The translations under genes were made by a program, and so were the position numbers. From NCBI GenBank assembly GCA_023548195.1, contig JAJHZJ010000121.1:3534220-3598219 (forward strand): DNA of 64,000 bases, read 5' to 3'. This DNA is from Bettongia penicillata ogilbyi. Taxonomy: Eukaryota; Chordata; Mammalia; Diprotodontia; Potoroidae. The notes under the pieces were generated by a model that was not told the DNA's origin, did no database searches, and worked only from the letters and a program-made list of their open reading frames with translations. Positions 34,090-44,414 of this stretch are shown one piece after another (position 1 is the stretch's first letter; every line of letters begins with the position of its first letter).

Positions 34090-35104
34090 ATGTTTCTTTT
34101 GAATCTGGTATTTGTAAGTCAAATTTTATATTCAGCTCTGATCTTTTCATAAGAAATTCTTGAAAGCCCGCTATTTTATTAAGTAGCAATTTTCCCCCCA
34201 AAGGATTATACTCAGTTTTGTTGAATTGGTTGTAATTCTCATTCTTTTGTCCTTTTAGAGTATCATATTCCAAGCTCTCCTCTTTCTTAAGGTGGAATCT
34301 CCTAAATCTTGTGTGATCCTGACTGTAGTTCATTGGTATTTGAATTGATTCTTTCTGTCTGCTTGCAACATTTTCTCCTTGACCTGGGAGCTCTGGAGTT
34401 TGGCTATAATATTCCTGGAGTCTTCATTTTGAAATCTCTTTCAGGAGGTGATGGGTAGATTCTTAACATTTATATTTTACACTCTGGTTCTAGGATACTG
34501 GAACAGTTTTCCTTCATAATTTCTTGAAAGATGATGTCTAGGCTCTTTTTAAAAATCAAGCCTTTCAGGTAGTCCTATGCTACTTACATGATCTCTCCAG
34601 GCTCTATTTTCTAGGTCAGTTATTTTTCCAGTGATATAGTTCACATTTTCTCCTATTTTGTCATTCTTTTGATTTTGTTTTATTTTTTTCTTGGTGTCTA
34701 ATTAAGTCATAAACTTCCCCTTGCCCAATTCTAATTTTTAAGGAATTATTTTCTTCAGTGATCTTTTATGTCTCTTTTACCACTTGACCAATTCTATTTT
34801 TTAAGGTGTTATTTCCTTCAGTATTTTTTGTGCTGCTTTTACCAAACTATTAACTCTCTTTACATAATTTTCTTGTATCGCTCTCATTTCTTTTCCCAAT
34901 TTTCCCTCTGCCTTTCTTATTTGGTTTTTAAAATCCTCTTTGACCTCTTCCAGTTGTTGTGCTTGTATCTTATTCACATTTTAATTTTGAGACATTACTT
35001 GTGGTTCCTTTGACAATGCTGTTTTCTTCTGGGTTTGTGTCTTGATCTTCCCTGTCACCATAGTAATTTTGTACAGTCAGGTTCTTTTTTACTTGTTTGC
35101 TCAT
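34090..35104 (-). pseudogene. L1 ORF1 remnant
   Basis: Aligns end to end with copy-B ORF1, from the start region at 35104-35102 (CAT on the plus strand, preceded by the shared CCAGCC leader) to the end near 34090. The coiled-coil, RRM-start and YPAKLS-equivalent regions can be followed, but there are many frameshifts. It is much older than copies A-C. Confidence 0.75.
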
Positions 35105-35940
35105 TTTCCCAGCCTGTTACTTTACTTTTAACTTTATGTTAATGTTGGACTCTGCTCCTGAGTTGAGGGGACACTGTCCTAAGCTTCAGGTCTTTAGTAC
35201 TGCTGTTTTCAGAGGTAGCTCTTGGAGCTCTGTAGGTTTTCAGTGCTTCCAATGTGGTACGATCTAAGAAGAGATATAGTCATTGCCCTCCTTGCCTCTG
35301 CTCTAGTTTTTACCCAGGAAAAGATCTTTTTTTTCCCATGGCCACCAGTCTGAGTAGTCCTCTTGGCCCTGGGACTTTGACCAGGTCTACCACTCTCCTG
35401 CAGCCTCAATCACTAATTCTCCCTTCTGTCTTGTAACCATAACCAGGGCTACTTCTCCCCTCTAGCCACAAGTGCTATAGCTCCTTTTGACCCTGGGATC
35501 GCAACCCAGAACTGCTTAGGGGCAATACAATAGGGTCCTGAACCCAGTGCCAAAAAAGGATCCCCTGCAATCTCCTTCTGACTAGTTACTTGACTGTCTT
35601 ACTGTTCACAGGTTCAGTGAAGCTATTGCAGCTGCTTCCAAGGCCTGGACTCAATCTGCATTGCTTGGTCTGTGCTGAGCTCCAGGATGTACCACCACCC
35701 TGGTGAGACAGAGCTTTCCTGATGACCTCCTAGGCTGTCTTGGTCTGGAAAATTGTTTCACCTGACCTTTTTTCTTTTTTCAGTTCTACTGCTCCAGAAT
35801 TCATTTTGAAGTGTTATTTTAGAGTTCTCTCAAATGCTGCAGAAAGTTTTAGAAGGGTGTGGATTGAGAAAAGTTCATTAGATTTGATAATTAATAGTTC
35901 ATCTATAAGAGAGAAGTTTCAGTAGAGTGTTGCAGTCAGG
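35105..35940 (-). promoter_or_regulatory. L1 5' UTR (old copy)
   Basis: Same block order as the 5' UTR at 44815-45400: 'GGACTCTGCTCCTGAGTTGA', 'CTAGCCACAAGTGCTATAGC', 'GGATCCCCTGCAATCTCCTT', 'CAGTTCTACTGCTCCAGAAT'. The two copies define one L1 5' UTR type that is unlike the 5' UTR of HAL1 copies A-C. A former promoter, worn. Confidence 0.6.
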
Positions 35941-35989
35941 AATGAGATTTTAGAGGCTTTCCAGTGTGGTCAGATTACAAACTGGCAAA

Positions 35990-36071
35990 ATGACTGTCAG
36001 GTTGAACTCAAGTCTTTTGACGTAACTGCAAATGAAAACCTTCTTTTTGAAATACCTCCCTCCGGTACAGC

Positions 36072-36112
<41 letters not shown>

Positions 36113-36230
36113 TGTATTCTGTTAAGCAAACTACACTGCAAATACTTTGACTGTCAGTCATGTTTCTGAACTTTGTAAAAGGCCTATGTGAGGCATGTGT
36201 GAGAGGCCCATGTAAGCATAGGTTCACCGC
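35990..36230. repeat. Repeat R, copy 1 (unknown family), with A35 run
   Basis: Shares 'GACTGTCAGG(T/A)TGAA' and 'TAACT(G/A)CAAATG(A/C)AAACCT' with 41615-41765, in the same orientation. A run of 35 A residues at 36075-36109 stands where copy 2 has only CAAAAAAATG, so the A run has grown in this copy. I do not recognise the family. Confidence 0.55.
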
Positions 36231-36349
36231 AAATTTATGTTACACAATCTCAACTGGGTCCCCACTACTACTAGGCAATTCTACTAGAGCCCCTTTATCA
36301 GCTCACTGTCCCACTCTTCACATCAGCTCTTCAGCAGCTTCTTTTTCCT

Positions 36350-36907
36350 ATGACTCCCCTTCCCCAACCTCCTCAGCTGATATACTTGCCACATATTTTA
36401 CAGAAAAAAACTGAGGCCATTTGCTATGAACTCTCTCTTCTCCCGTCTTCCTCATACTCTCTTCTCCTTCACCTTGTTTCACATGATGAGGTGACCTTAT
36501 TCTTTAGCAAATCTTACCTTTCATGTTCAACCAATCTCATTCCATCCCATCTCCTCCATCAGATTTCCCTCTCTGTCATCTCCACTCTGGCACCTATTTT
36601 CAATCTCTCCCTGTCCAATGAATCATTTCCAACTGCCTATACTTGTGTCTCCTTACTCTCAAAAAATCCTCGCTTGATCCTTCAATGCCTATTAGCTGTC
36701 ATCCTATATCTTTTCTGCCCTTTGTTGCTCAACTCCTCAAAAAGGCCTCTCACTTTCTTCTCAACCCTTTACAATTTGGCTTCTTCTTCCACCAAAACTG
36801 CTCTTGCCAAAGCTACCAGTGATCTCTTAGTTGCAAAATCCATGGGTCTTTTCTCAATCCTCTTTCTCTTTGTCCTCTCCATAGCCGTTTACCTTATTTT
36901 ACCTTAA
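36350..36907 (+). pseudogene. L2-like RT fingers region, open 185 codons
   Basis: By chance this part has stayed open. The C-terminal 45 residues carry the recognisable RT stretch 'SSSTKTALAKATSDLLVAKS' and 'GLFSILFLFVLSIAV', where active copies have a catalytic aspartate in motif A. That aspartate is missing here. The start codon is accidental and the protein is not expected to exist. Confidence 0.6.
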
Positions 36908-37012
36908 CAGGTACCAAATTTAAAAAAAAAAATTTCTTGATCTCTCGAGCAACTGGGTGATTTATTATGTGTAACAGAAACTACCTCTGTTCTTTCATAC
37001 TCTCTTCTCTGT

Positions 37013-37280
37013 AATCTTTTGGGATACTCTCCAGGATTCTCTCCTGGTTCTCTGTTCCTTCTCAGTCTCCTTTGCTCATCCAAGTTAGATCTTACCACAG
37101 GAGTCCTTCAGGTTTCTCTACTGGACCTTTTTGTCTTCTCCCTCTATTTTACTTTACTTGGTGATCTCATCGGCTTCCGTGGATTTAATTACATCTCTAT
37201 GCTAATAATTCTCAGATTTACCTATCCTGCTGCAACTTCTCTGGTCATCTCTAATCTCATATCTCTAATTGCCTTTTAAA
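37013..37280 (+). pseudogene. L2-like RT catalytic region (YANN)
   Basis: Continues the RT: 'LGDLIGFRGFNYISML' in one frame and, in another, LYANNSQIY at 37195-37221. Here the YADD box (37198-37209) has both aspartates changed to asparagine (GAT to AAT twice). Enzymatically dead by any reading. Confidence 0.65.
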
Positions 37281-38394
37281 CATTTTGAACTGGATGTCTC
37301 TTAAACTCAACATGTTCAAAACTGAACTCATTGTCTTTCTTCTAAACACTCTCTACCTCCTATCTCCTACTACTTTCAAGGGTACCACCATTCTCCCAGT
37401 CCTCCAGACTCTCACCCTCTGACTTCTCTCTATCTCTCACTGCCCCTCCCCCAATCTGTTGCTAAGATTTAGAGATTTCAACTTTGTAAAATCTCTTGAA
37501 TATACCTCTTCTCTTCTCTGATACTGTCACCATCCTGGTATAGGTCCTCATCACTTCCTGCCTGCTGGATGGCCTGACCGCCTCTAGTCTCTCCCCACTC
37601 CAATACAATCCTCCATCTAGCTGCCGAAGTGCTTTTGCTAAAGTGAAGGTCTGACCATATCACTCTTCTACTCAATAAATTCCCATGACTCCCTATTATC
37701 TCCAATATCTAATACAAAATGTTTTTTGGCATTCGAAGCCCTCCTCCTCCTACCTTTCCAGTCTTCTTATACTTTGATCTTTGATCCAGTGGTATTGGCC
37801 TCCTGAATAAGACTCTATCTTTCAACTCCAGGCATTTTTTCTTGCAGTCCCCTATTCCTGGAATGCTCTCTCTCTTCAATTCTGTCTACTGCCTTTCCTG
37901 GCTTCCTTTAAGTCACAACTAAAATCCATTTTTACAGGAAGCCTTTCCTCAAACCTCTAAATTCTAGTACCTTGCCTTTGTTAATTATTTCTTATTTGTC
38001 CTGTATATCGTTCCTTGTAAATGTATTTGTTTGTGTGTTGCGTTCCCTATCAGACTATAAATTTTTGAGGGCAAGGACCGTCTTTTGCCTCTTTTTGTGT
38101 CTTGGTACTTAGCATAGTGTCTGTCACATAGTATGTACTTAATAAACGTTGATCGATTGATATGTGTTGTGTATCAGTGGTAACAAACAAATAGAAATGA
38201 GGCCACTAAACACTACATAAGGATCCCTGCAAGCTGCATACTGACTTAGAAAACCACTTATTAATATTTTCTATGTTCTATTGTATTTTTGTTTATTTTG
38301 TTAATATTTCCCAGCTATATTTTAATCTGATTCAATCACACTCCTTAGTGTTATAGCAGTAATACCATTTCACAATTCTGCTGTACATGAAAAG

Positions 38395-38860
38395 TATTAA
38401 AAAAAAACCAAGTCATAGAGAAGCAAACATGCCTTCTTGCAAAGCAAGACTGTCTTTTACCATCCTAGAAACCCTGAAGCAAGGATCAAGACTAGCAGAG
38501 TCTGAAAGAAATAAAAAGAGAGCCATTAAGCAGTTTGCCAAGGCAAACTACTCCAACTTCTGTTCCAGAAACTTCTGTTTTGCCTTAACAAGGAGCCATC
38601 AGTGTCTGGAGACTACATACCCTGGGGAAGTTAAACAAACATGCATCAATTGAGGAAAAGGGAAAGGCATCTTATCATCAACCATCATCAGAACCAGCCT
38701 CCTATGTCATGAGTCCTGCTGGGTATTGTTAAATGCAAATAAAACCAAGGCTCTGTAAAAGTATGGGCTTTGTGTTTATTTCTGTGCTGAGTAACATCTT
38801 GTGCAAGTGTTGAGGTTTAAACCCAGGGGACACCAAAAACTGTTGAGGTTTCATGATGTG
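38395..38860 (+). other. Possible LTR or retroposon 3' end, unassigned
   Basis: Polyadenylation-type signal GCAAATAAAACC near 38736, followed by a T/G-rich stretch and then 'GGTTTAAACCCAGGGGACAC' plus CA (38813-38834). The last part looks like a tRNA T-arm and CCA end, or on the other strand a primer-binding site TGGTGTCCCCTGGG. An open 88-codon frame at 38387-38653 is not recognised. LTR ends were not found. Confidence 0.25.
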
Positions 38861-40485
38861 CTGTGGTGGAACCATCTCAAAGAATTCAGAATCAGACCAC
38901 CTCTAATCCAGGAATAGGCATTTTTTGAGACTGATGCCTCTCATGGAGCAGGCTTAATTCCAAGATGAACCAGTAACTTCAGAGAAAGCAAGATATATTT
39001 TTAAAGGGTAAAGATGCAATTACATAATAGAAATTTAGATAGAATACAGGAATACGATTAGTATTAAGAGGGCAGAAGGAGTTTGGTAAGGAATTAGGTA
39101 ATGGAAGAGGGGTCCCAGTCGCAGTGGAACTGTGCATGTGATTACCCATAATGCATACAGAGAAACTCATTTAAGGGGGCATACATGATAATTATAATAA
39201 GCCTCTCTACATCATAAGTTCACTCTAGGTCAGTTCTTTACTATGACTGCCCAGCTGCCTTCTTAGGGGAAAGTCCCTTCTATTGTTTTGGAGTCCACAT
39301 CTTGCTTGGCCATCCTGGTAGTGCTGCTTTCTGATTGACTGAATATTGTAGTCCTGTCTAGGACTAGATGGATGTGTTTGTGGTTGAATGCATGGACACA
39401 CCTGCTGTTTCTGTGGGAAATATGAGGAATGGATCTGGAGGCAGTGCCTAGGCAGAGGCAGTGGCTGGGTTCCCAAGCCTACTGTTTCTGAGAGAACTAT
39501 GAGTTTCATACCTGTTGTTCTAGTGAGGAGGGAGGCATATATAAAGAAGTTAAGACATTGGGGAGGGGGCTAGGTAGATACAGTGGGCCTGGATCAGTGG
39601 GGCCTATAATAAAGTTAGAATATTGGGGCTGGGGGCAGCTCTATTAGGACTCCATCACAAGGATAGTTTAGATACAATGACTGGGATTGTTTCTGCTTCT
39701 TTGTATTCTTAACTTAGAGTTTGACTTATAGGAAGTATTCTATAACCAGTGTATCAATTGAGTAAGTGAATTGATTCGAATGCCGTTTGATAGAAATAAT
39801 CAGGACTTATCTGGCAAGAGTAACAGGTGTTTTATCTCTTGCCCAGGTGCTTGGGTGATTGACAATGGGACTATTAACTGTATAGACTGTAAGTTACTTC
39901 TAGAGTTTACCCTATCAAGCATTCTCTCTTGGTGAATGGTCAATAGAAAGGACTGGTCCCAGTATCTAAGCTAATCACAAAGTGTTAACTCTAGAAAATT
40001 GACAAGAGATGACTGAGCCACATTGAACATTCAGACTAGAGTGGTGAGGGATGTGAAAGGGAATTCACTAATCTCTATCACTGATTTTGGAACCTTGGTA
40101 GATCCCAGGTAAGAATGAATAAAAAGGCGTTTAAGTGTGTGCCATGTGTTAAGTTCTGGGTGAATGAAGTGACAGACTACTAAGTGTTGGGACTATCATC
40201 AATTCCATCATCCCAGTAGATGATATTTGGGTAGTGCGTGGGGTGGACACGAACGCCACAAAAATAGCTTGGACCAAGACAGAGAGGTCATATATTTCCA
40301 CAAAGCAATGAGCAAACCTCTTAGGTGAGTCAAAAGAAAGAAAAAATACATTTGGTACCAGCCATATCGAAGTCCCCAGCAAATGGATAAGAAAGTCCTC
40401 TATGATTAGAAATTGCCTACTTTGTGCTTAAAATGTTAAAAATTAAAAATTGCACTCATTCTATGGACATGAGATACAGTCTTAG
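38861..40485. other. No recognised feature (1.6 kb)
   Basis: No coding region or known repeat is recognised. It could be the body of whatever element ends near 38834, but nothing in it confirms this. Confidence 0.4.
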
Positions 40486-40489
40486 GATC

Positions 40490-40675
40490 ATAGATTCAGA
40501 ACAGGAAGGAATATTAAAGGTTATCTAGTCCATTTTCTTCATTTTACAGATATGGAAACTGAGACCCAGAGAAGAGAAATGAGTTGCTTAAGATGATGAC
40601 AGAGCTCCAGGGTTTGAATACTGGTCCTATTTCCAAGTCCGTTGATCTTGTCACTATATCTTACTGCGTTGGAAA
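40490..40675 (-). mobile_element. MIR-type SINE
   Basis: 'TCTAGTCCATTTTCTTCATT', 'TTACAGATATGGAAACTGAG', 'GACAGAGCTCCAGGGTTTGA': reversed MIR order. Confidence 0.75.
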
Positions 40676-40819
40676 GCCTTAGGTAAAATGAGTGAAGCAG
40701 TTCTTAGCAAATAATGCAAATAAAAAGAGGTCTGGGGTGTAGGGCTAGGCTGGCCATTGCTAATGGTGCTCAAGAGAGCAGTTAATGCAGGTAAAAAAAA
40801 AAGAGAGAGAAGTTATATA

Positions 40820-40833
40820 CCGCCAGGTGGCAA
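40820..40833 (+). promoter_or_regulatory. CTCF-like core motif
   Basis: CCGCCAGGTGGCAA matches the vertebrate CTCF core (CCASYAGRKGGCRS) at 12 of 14 positions, keeping the invariant AGG.GGC. It lies outside any repeat I recognise. Occupancy is not known; one match of this quality in 64 kb can also arise by chance. Confidence 0.3.
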
Positions 40834-41614
40834 TGTTGAGCAAGGCAGACAGCTATCAATCATCTCCTGAGGCAGAGGAGCTATCTGACAATGTCCAAGA
40901 ACCCTGCTAGCCCACCCTTCAAGTAGGTAGAGTTTTCTTTGGCAGCTCCTGAAGGGATGTTTTTGTTTTTTGGTTTGTATGTTTGTTTGTTTTTCCCCCA
41001 ACCCTTTGTGCCAAATAGCAGCCTGGGAGGGGGAAAGGAAAATGCCTTCACTTGGCTAATTTTATAGCTTCAGGTTATTATCAGCTGGCATTTTAAAATA
41101 TTTTTTCTAGGCATGCCTGGTTTCAAGAATCTCTATCAGACTTGTAGCATTCCAATACTTAGCATGGAGGATAGAAAATACAGGAGGCAAATGGGATTTG
41201 TCCATTCAGCCCCTCAGTAGAAAGATGGCACATCTAGGCTTAATGAGCAGCCATACCCAGCAACTAAAAACTCTGAAGGGTCCGTTCTAAATGGTAAGTG
41301 ACAGTTCTATGACGTAGGAAAGCAGACTATTACATGGGTAAAGAGTAAAAGTCTATGACTTTTATAAATGACGGCAAGGGATCTGTGACTGGGGGACAGT
41401 ATATGAGGGCATCTTACAGGTTTGTAAGACTGTTGGCATCCCATTCTTGAATACACTTGATTGGATAGCTATTGTAATATTACTACAAAAGTAATATTAC
41501 TATTGTCATCTATCAAGAATGTACTTATTCTTACTTTGACACGATAGAGCAGAGATCAAAGCTGATAGTTATGGGGTGCAATGAATTGGGCAGGTCAAAT
41601 TAAGACAAAGTAAA
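40834..41614. other. No recognised feature
   Basis: Includes the palindromic decamer GTAATATTAC twice, near 41474 and 41491. No gene or repeat is recognised. Confidence 0.45.
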
Positions 41615-41765
41615 GGGACTGTCAGGATGAATTTAAGTCATTGCAGGAAAGCCTTTGATGTAACTACAAATGCAAACCTCCTTTTGGGGGACTTTCAATC
41701 AAAAAAATGTGTATATCATTAAATGATGTATCCTACAAAATTTGTGATTATCTGTCGTACTTTGA
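41615..41765. repeat. Repeat R, copy 2 (unknown family)
   Basis: Second copy of the unit at 35990. It starts GACTGTCAGGATGAATTTAA and contains TAACTACAAATGCAAACCTC. The copies part company after the A-rich spot. Confidence 0.5.
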
Positions 41766-41915
41766 GATGTCATGGCATAGTGAAAAGAAAGCTGATATCA
41801 GGAAGACTTTAATTCAAATCCCACTTGAAATATTTACGCAGTTGTGTGAACCTCGGTAAATTACTTACACTTTTAGAACCTCATTTTTCTCATCTGTAAA
41901 ATGAAGGGAGCCAGT
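41766..41915 (+). mobile_element. MIR/CORE-SINE
   Basis: 'CATGGCATAGTGAAAAGAAA', 'GTTGTGTGAACCTCGGTAAA', 'CATCTGTAAAATGAAGGGAG': forward order. Confidence 0.7.
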
Positions 41916-41960
41916 CTGGTTGGTTGGTGTCCTTCATTCTCCAAAAGGACCAAAATGACA

Positions 41961-42341
41961 TCAATATGTTGGAGTCAAGGTATAGTGTGTCCACTTGTGG
42001 CTGTTCAAACCAATACGATCTGGGAATACTCTGCCACAAGTCAGGCACAAATAGTTCATTTGAACATTTGGAGTAGAGATGTCTCTAAATTGGCACATCT
42101 CAGGTTTCTTTTGAGCTACTGTAATTCTGCTTTGCTCATAGAGCACAGTGCCTTCTTTGATACCAGCACACCATGTTGGGTGATCCTTTGCCAGTGTCTC
42201 CCATGTCACACAATCAATTCTAAAGTTTTTCAAAAAGAATTCGAGCATATCCTTGTATCCCTTCTTTTGACCACTATGTGAACACCTTCCTTGTGTGCTT
42301 TCTCCATAAAATAATCTTTTAGGCAAACATATGTTTGGCAT
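41961..42341 (-). pseudogene. LINE ORF C-terminus with C2H2 finger, 126 codons open
   Basis: Open from 42341 to 41961. Residues 1-75 carry a worn LINE C-terminal domain (RLFYGESTQG near 9-18, GQKKGYKD at 24-31, the WETLAKDHPTW block at 47-57). Residues 99-119 form a classical C2H2 finger: Cys99-x2-Cys102-x12-His115-x3-His119. Keeping all four zinc ligands in an otherwise broken element is notable. The ATG is probably accidental. A host-gene use is possible but nothing here shows it. Confidence 0.65.
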
Positions 42342-42438
42342 TTAAACAATGTGGGCATTCCATCAGAATTGCTCTCTCTACAGGAGAATTTGAATGCTTG
42401 GCAGTTTAGCTTGAGAAAGGACCACAGGAGCCAGTACC

Positions 42439-42732
42439 TTATCTTGCTAAGTGATCTTCAAAATTCAAATGGAAGCAATTCAGTTTCTTGCCATGGTACA
42501 GGCATACAAATGAAGAAGTCAGCATAGCATCTTTAAAGTCCTTCAGTTTGTTAGGTAGTCTAATAACTCTTCTTTCCCAAGCTTTCTTTTGGAGTCTCCC
42601 AAATAATAAAATAGCTCTGGCAGCGTGTATGTCAACCTCGTCATCTATGTGTCCATACCTGGAAAGTATACTGCCAAGGTAAATGAACTTATCCACCCTA
42701 ATAAAACTTCTCCATTTACCATAACTGATCAT
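42439..42732 (-). pseudogene. LINE RT thumb-region fragment
   Basis: 97 open codons with the post-palm signature DKFIYLGSILSRYGHIDDEV and then FGRLQKKAWERR and NKLKDFKDAML, as found after the catalytic palm in several non-LTR reverse transcriptases. It belongs to the same element as 41961-42341, one frame away. Confidence 0.6.
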
Positions 42733-44340
42733 TCTACATGTAAATGGTTTGGTGCTGACTGATAGAGAACCTGTTTTTTCTGGTGTTAATTGTTAAGCCA
42801 AAATTGGCACAAGCTCCAGAGAATCGACCCATATTTTGTTGCATCTCAGCTTCAGAGGTTGCATTGAGTGTATAATCATCTCTGAACAAAAACATCATGC
42901 ACAACTTCTCCCTCCACTTTGGTCTTGACTTGTAGTTTTCTCAAGTTAAATAATTTACCATCTATGTGGTGGCTGACCTTGATTTTTATTTTCAAACAAT
43001 ATCATACTAAAAAGCATGGGAGCAAATACACAGCCTTGCTTCACTCCATTGATGACTAAGAAAGCCTGAAAACATTGTCCATTATCAAGAATTTAGGCAA
43101 GCATGCCATCATGAAATGATATACAATACTGATGACTTTCTTTGGGCAACCAAATTTTGACATACTTTCCCATAAGCTCTGATGACTGACAATAGTTTAA
43201 AAGACCTTTGTCAGATCATCCAACGATGTGTACAGACCTCTGTTCAGTTCCTGGCATGTCTCCTGAAGTTATTGGGCAGCAAACACCAGACTGACAATTT
43301 CTTTGCCCTTTCTGAAACCATATTGGCTCTCAGATGATCATGTTCCCAGTAAAGGATCAGTCGATTAAGGAGGACTCTGGCAAGAATCTTGCCAGCAAGG
43401 AATAAGAGAAAGCCTCCCTTCCCTCCACACCCTGGTTGTCGCAGAACAATATTTCCTTTACCTTTATAGAAGAGCCTAATGGCATTCAGACTTCAGTAGG
43501 AAGTTTGACTAGAGAAGGATTGATTTCAGCCTGAGGTGTACAATCCATGTTTTCAGTATTGATTGATGATGGTCCATTAAGAACACTATGGAAGTGTTCA
43601 GCCCATCTCTCCAGGATAATTGTCCTTATTACTCCTCAATGTGGCTCCATCAAGACTGAGTAGCTGAGAGGCACCATAGATCTTGGGCCAACAAATAGCC
43701 TTCAGGGTATCATAAAAGCCCTTTGGATTGTTACTTTTAGTATGAAACTGAATTTCATCTGCCTTTTTACTGAACCAAGAACCCTGCATTTCTCTAACTT
43801 TGCACTTCTACTTTTGGTGGAGTTAAACACTGCCTTCTTAGAGATGGATTAACTATCCCGCTGTTAAACCCAGTTCTCATTTTTCTTTTAGAAGATTCTG
43901 AATTTACCCATCATTTTTGGCAGATCAATCTTGATGTTTGCAAGTGTTCTGACCCAGATGAGTAAATGCAGTGCTGTACACTCCACACCCCTCTCTAAAA
44001 GCTACCCACTCCTCTTCCGTCCAACTGTTGCCAAGGTGTGCTAGCTCAGCCTTTCTTCCAAGTTCTCAACTGTTCTCTCTCAGAGGAGCACTCTTATCTG
44101 TTGATGATCAATTTTTTGGTAGTCATCTTGCCTTGGGGCCACCACTTTGGTGAATGAGAATATTTAACTTGGAGAGGATAAAGTTATGATCACTCTAGCA
44201 CTCTGTACCACCCATCACCTTTGTCACTCTCACATCCTGTCTGTCTCTTCTCCTTAGAATCACCATAGTCTATTAAATGACATTGTTTGCTTCGAGAGTG
44301 CATCCATGAAGTTTTATTGCATTCTTCTTGGCACCACAAA

Positions 44341-44414
44341 TTAAAAAGAACATTAATAAAACAGAAGGAGATCCAGTAGAGGACAATCTGAGTTGTGAAT
44401 ACTGTGGACTTGAT
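44341..44414. other. Junction between two LINEs
   Basis: Short stretch where the zinc-finger LINE ends and the L1 5' portion begins. I see no duplication. Confidence 0.4.

Larger units (their letters stand above)
30200..35940 (-). mobile_element. Nearly full-length L1, dead, lacking ORF2 5' part
   Basis: Read 3' to 5' along the plus strand: 3' UTR from about 30200 (A/T-rich end near 30290), a SINE nested at 30345-30515, the end of ORF2 from about 30900, reverse-transcriptase region up to 33600, a 500-bp pyrimidine-rich spacer (33600-34090), ORF1 (34090-35104) and a 5' UTR with CpG-poor GC stretches to about 35940. ORF2 homology stops at the endonuclease/RT linker, so the endonuclease is absent. 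No target-site duplication was found. It is old: frames are broken everywhere. Confidence 0.75.
36231..38163 (+). mobile_element. L2-like LINE, long 5'-truncated copy
   Basis: About 1.9 kb of a CR1/L2 LINE reaching the true 3' end: RT fingers (36350-36907), catalytic region (37139-37209), thumb and C-terminal region ('CTAGTCTCTCCCCACTCCAA', 37586-37605), then the tail 'GCATAGTGTCTGTCACATAG', 'TACTTAATAAACGTTGATCG' and a TTGA end at 38163. It is C/T-rich on the plus strand, as L2 is. Confidence 0.8.
41925..44340 (-). mobile_element. LINE with C-terminal C2H2 zinc finger, clade unsure
   Basis: About 2.4 kb of a non-LTR retrotransposon, reversed. Going from its 5' side: a region with remnants of the RT fingers and palm (43700-43000, where 'GGCAAGATTCTTGCCAGAGT' and, later, 'ATTGTCAGTCTGGTGTTTGC' can be read on the minus strand), a thumb region with DKFIYLGSILSRYGHIDDEV (42732-42439), and a C-terminus with a zinc finger (42341-41961). 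The pieces lie in different frames with several stops. This is not L1, L2, CR1 or the BovB type at 22555. The plan resembles LINEs with a C-terminal C2H2 finger in fish and other vertebrates. I cannot fix the clade by eye. Confidence 0.65.

Noticed and set aside
35950..36227. Frames with a run of 10-12 phenylalanines
   Set aside because: Produced by the A35 run on the other strand.
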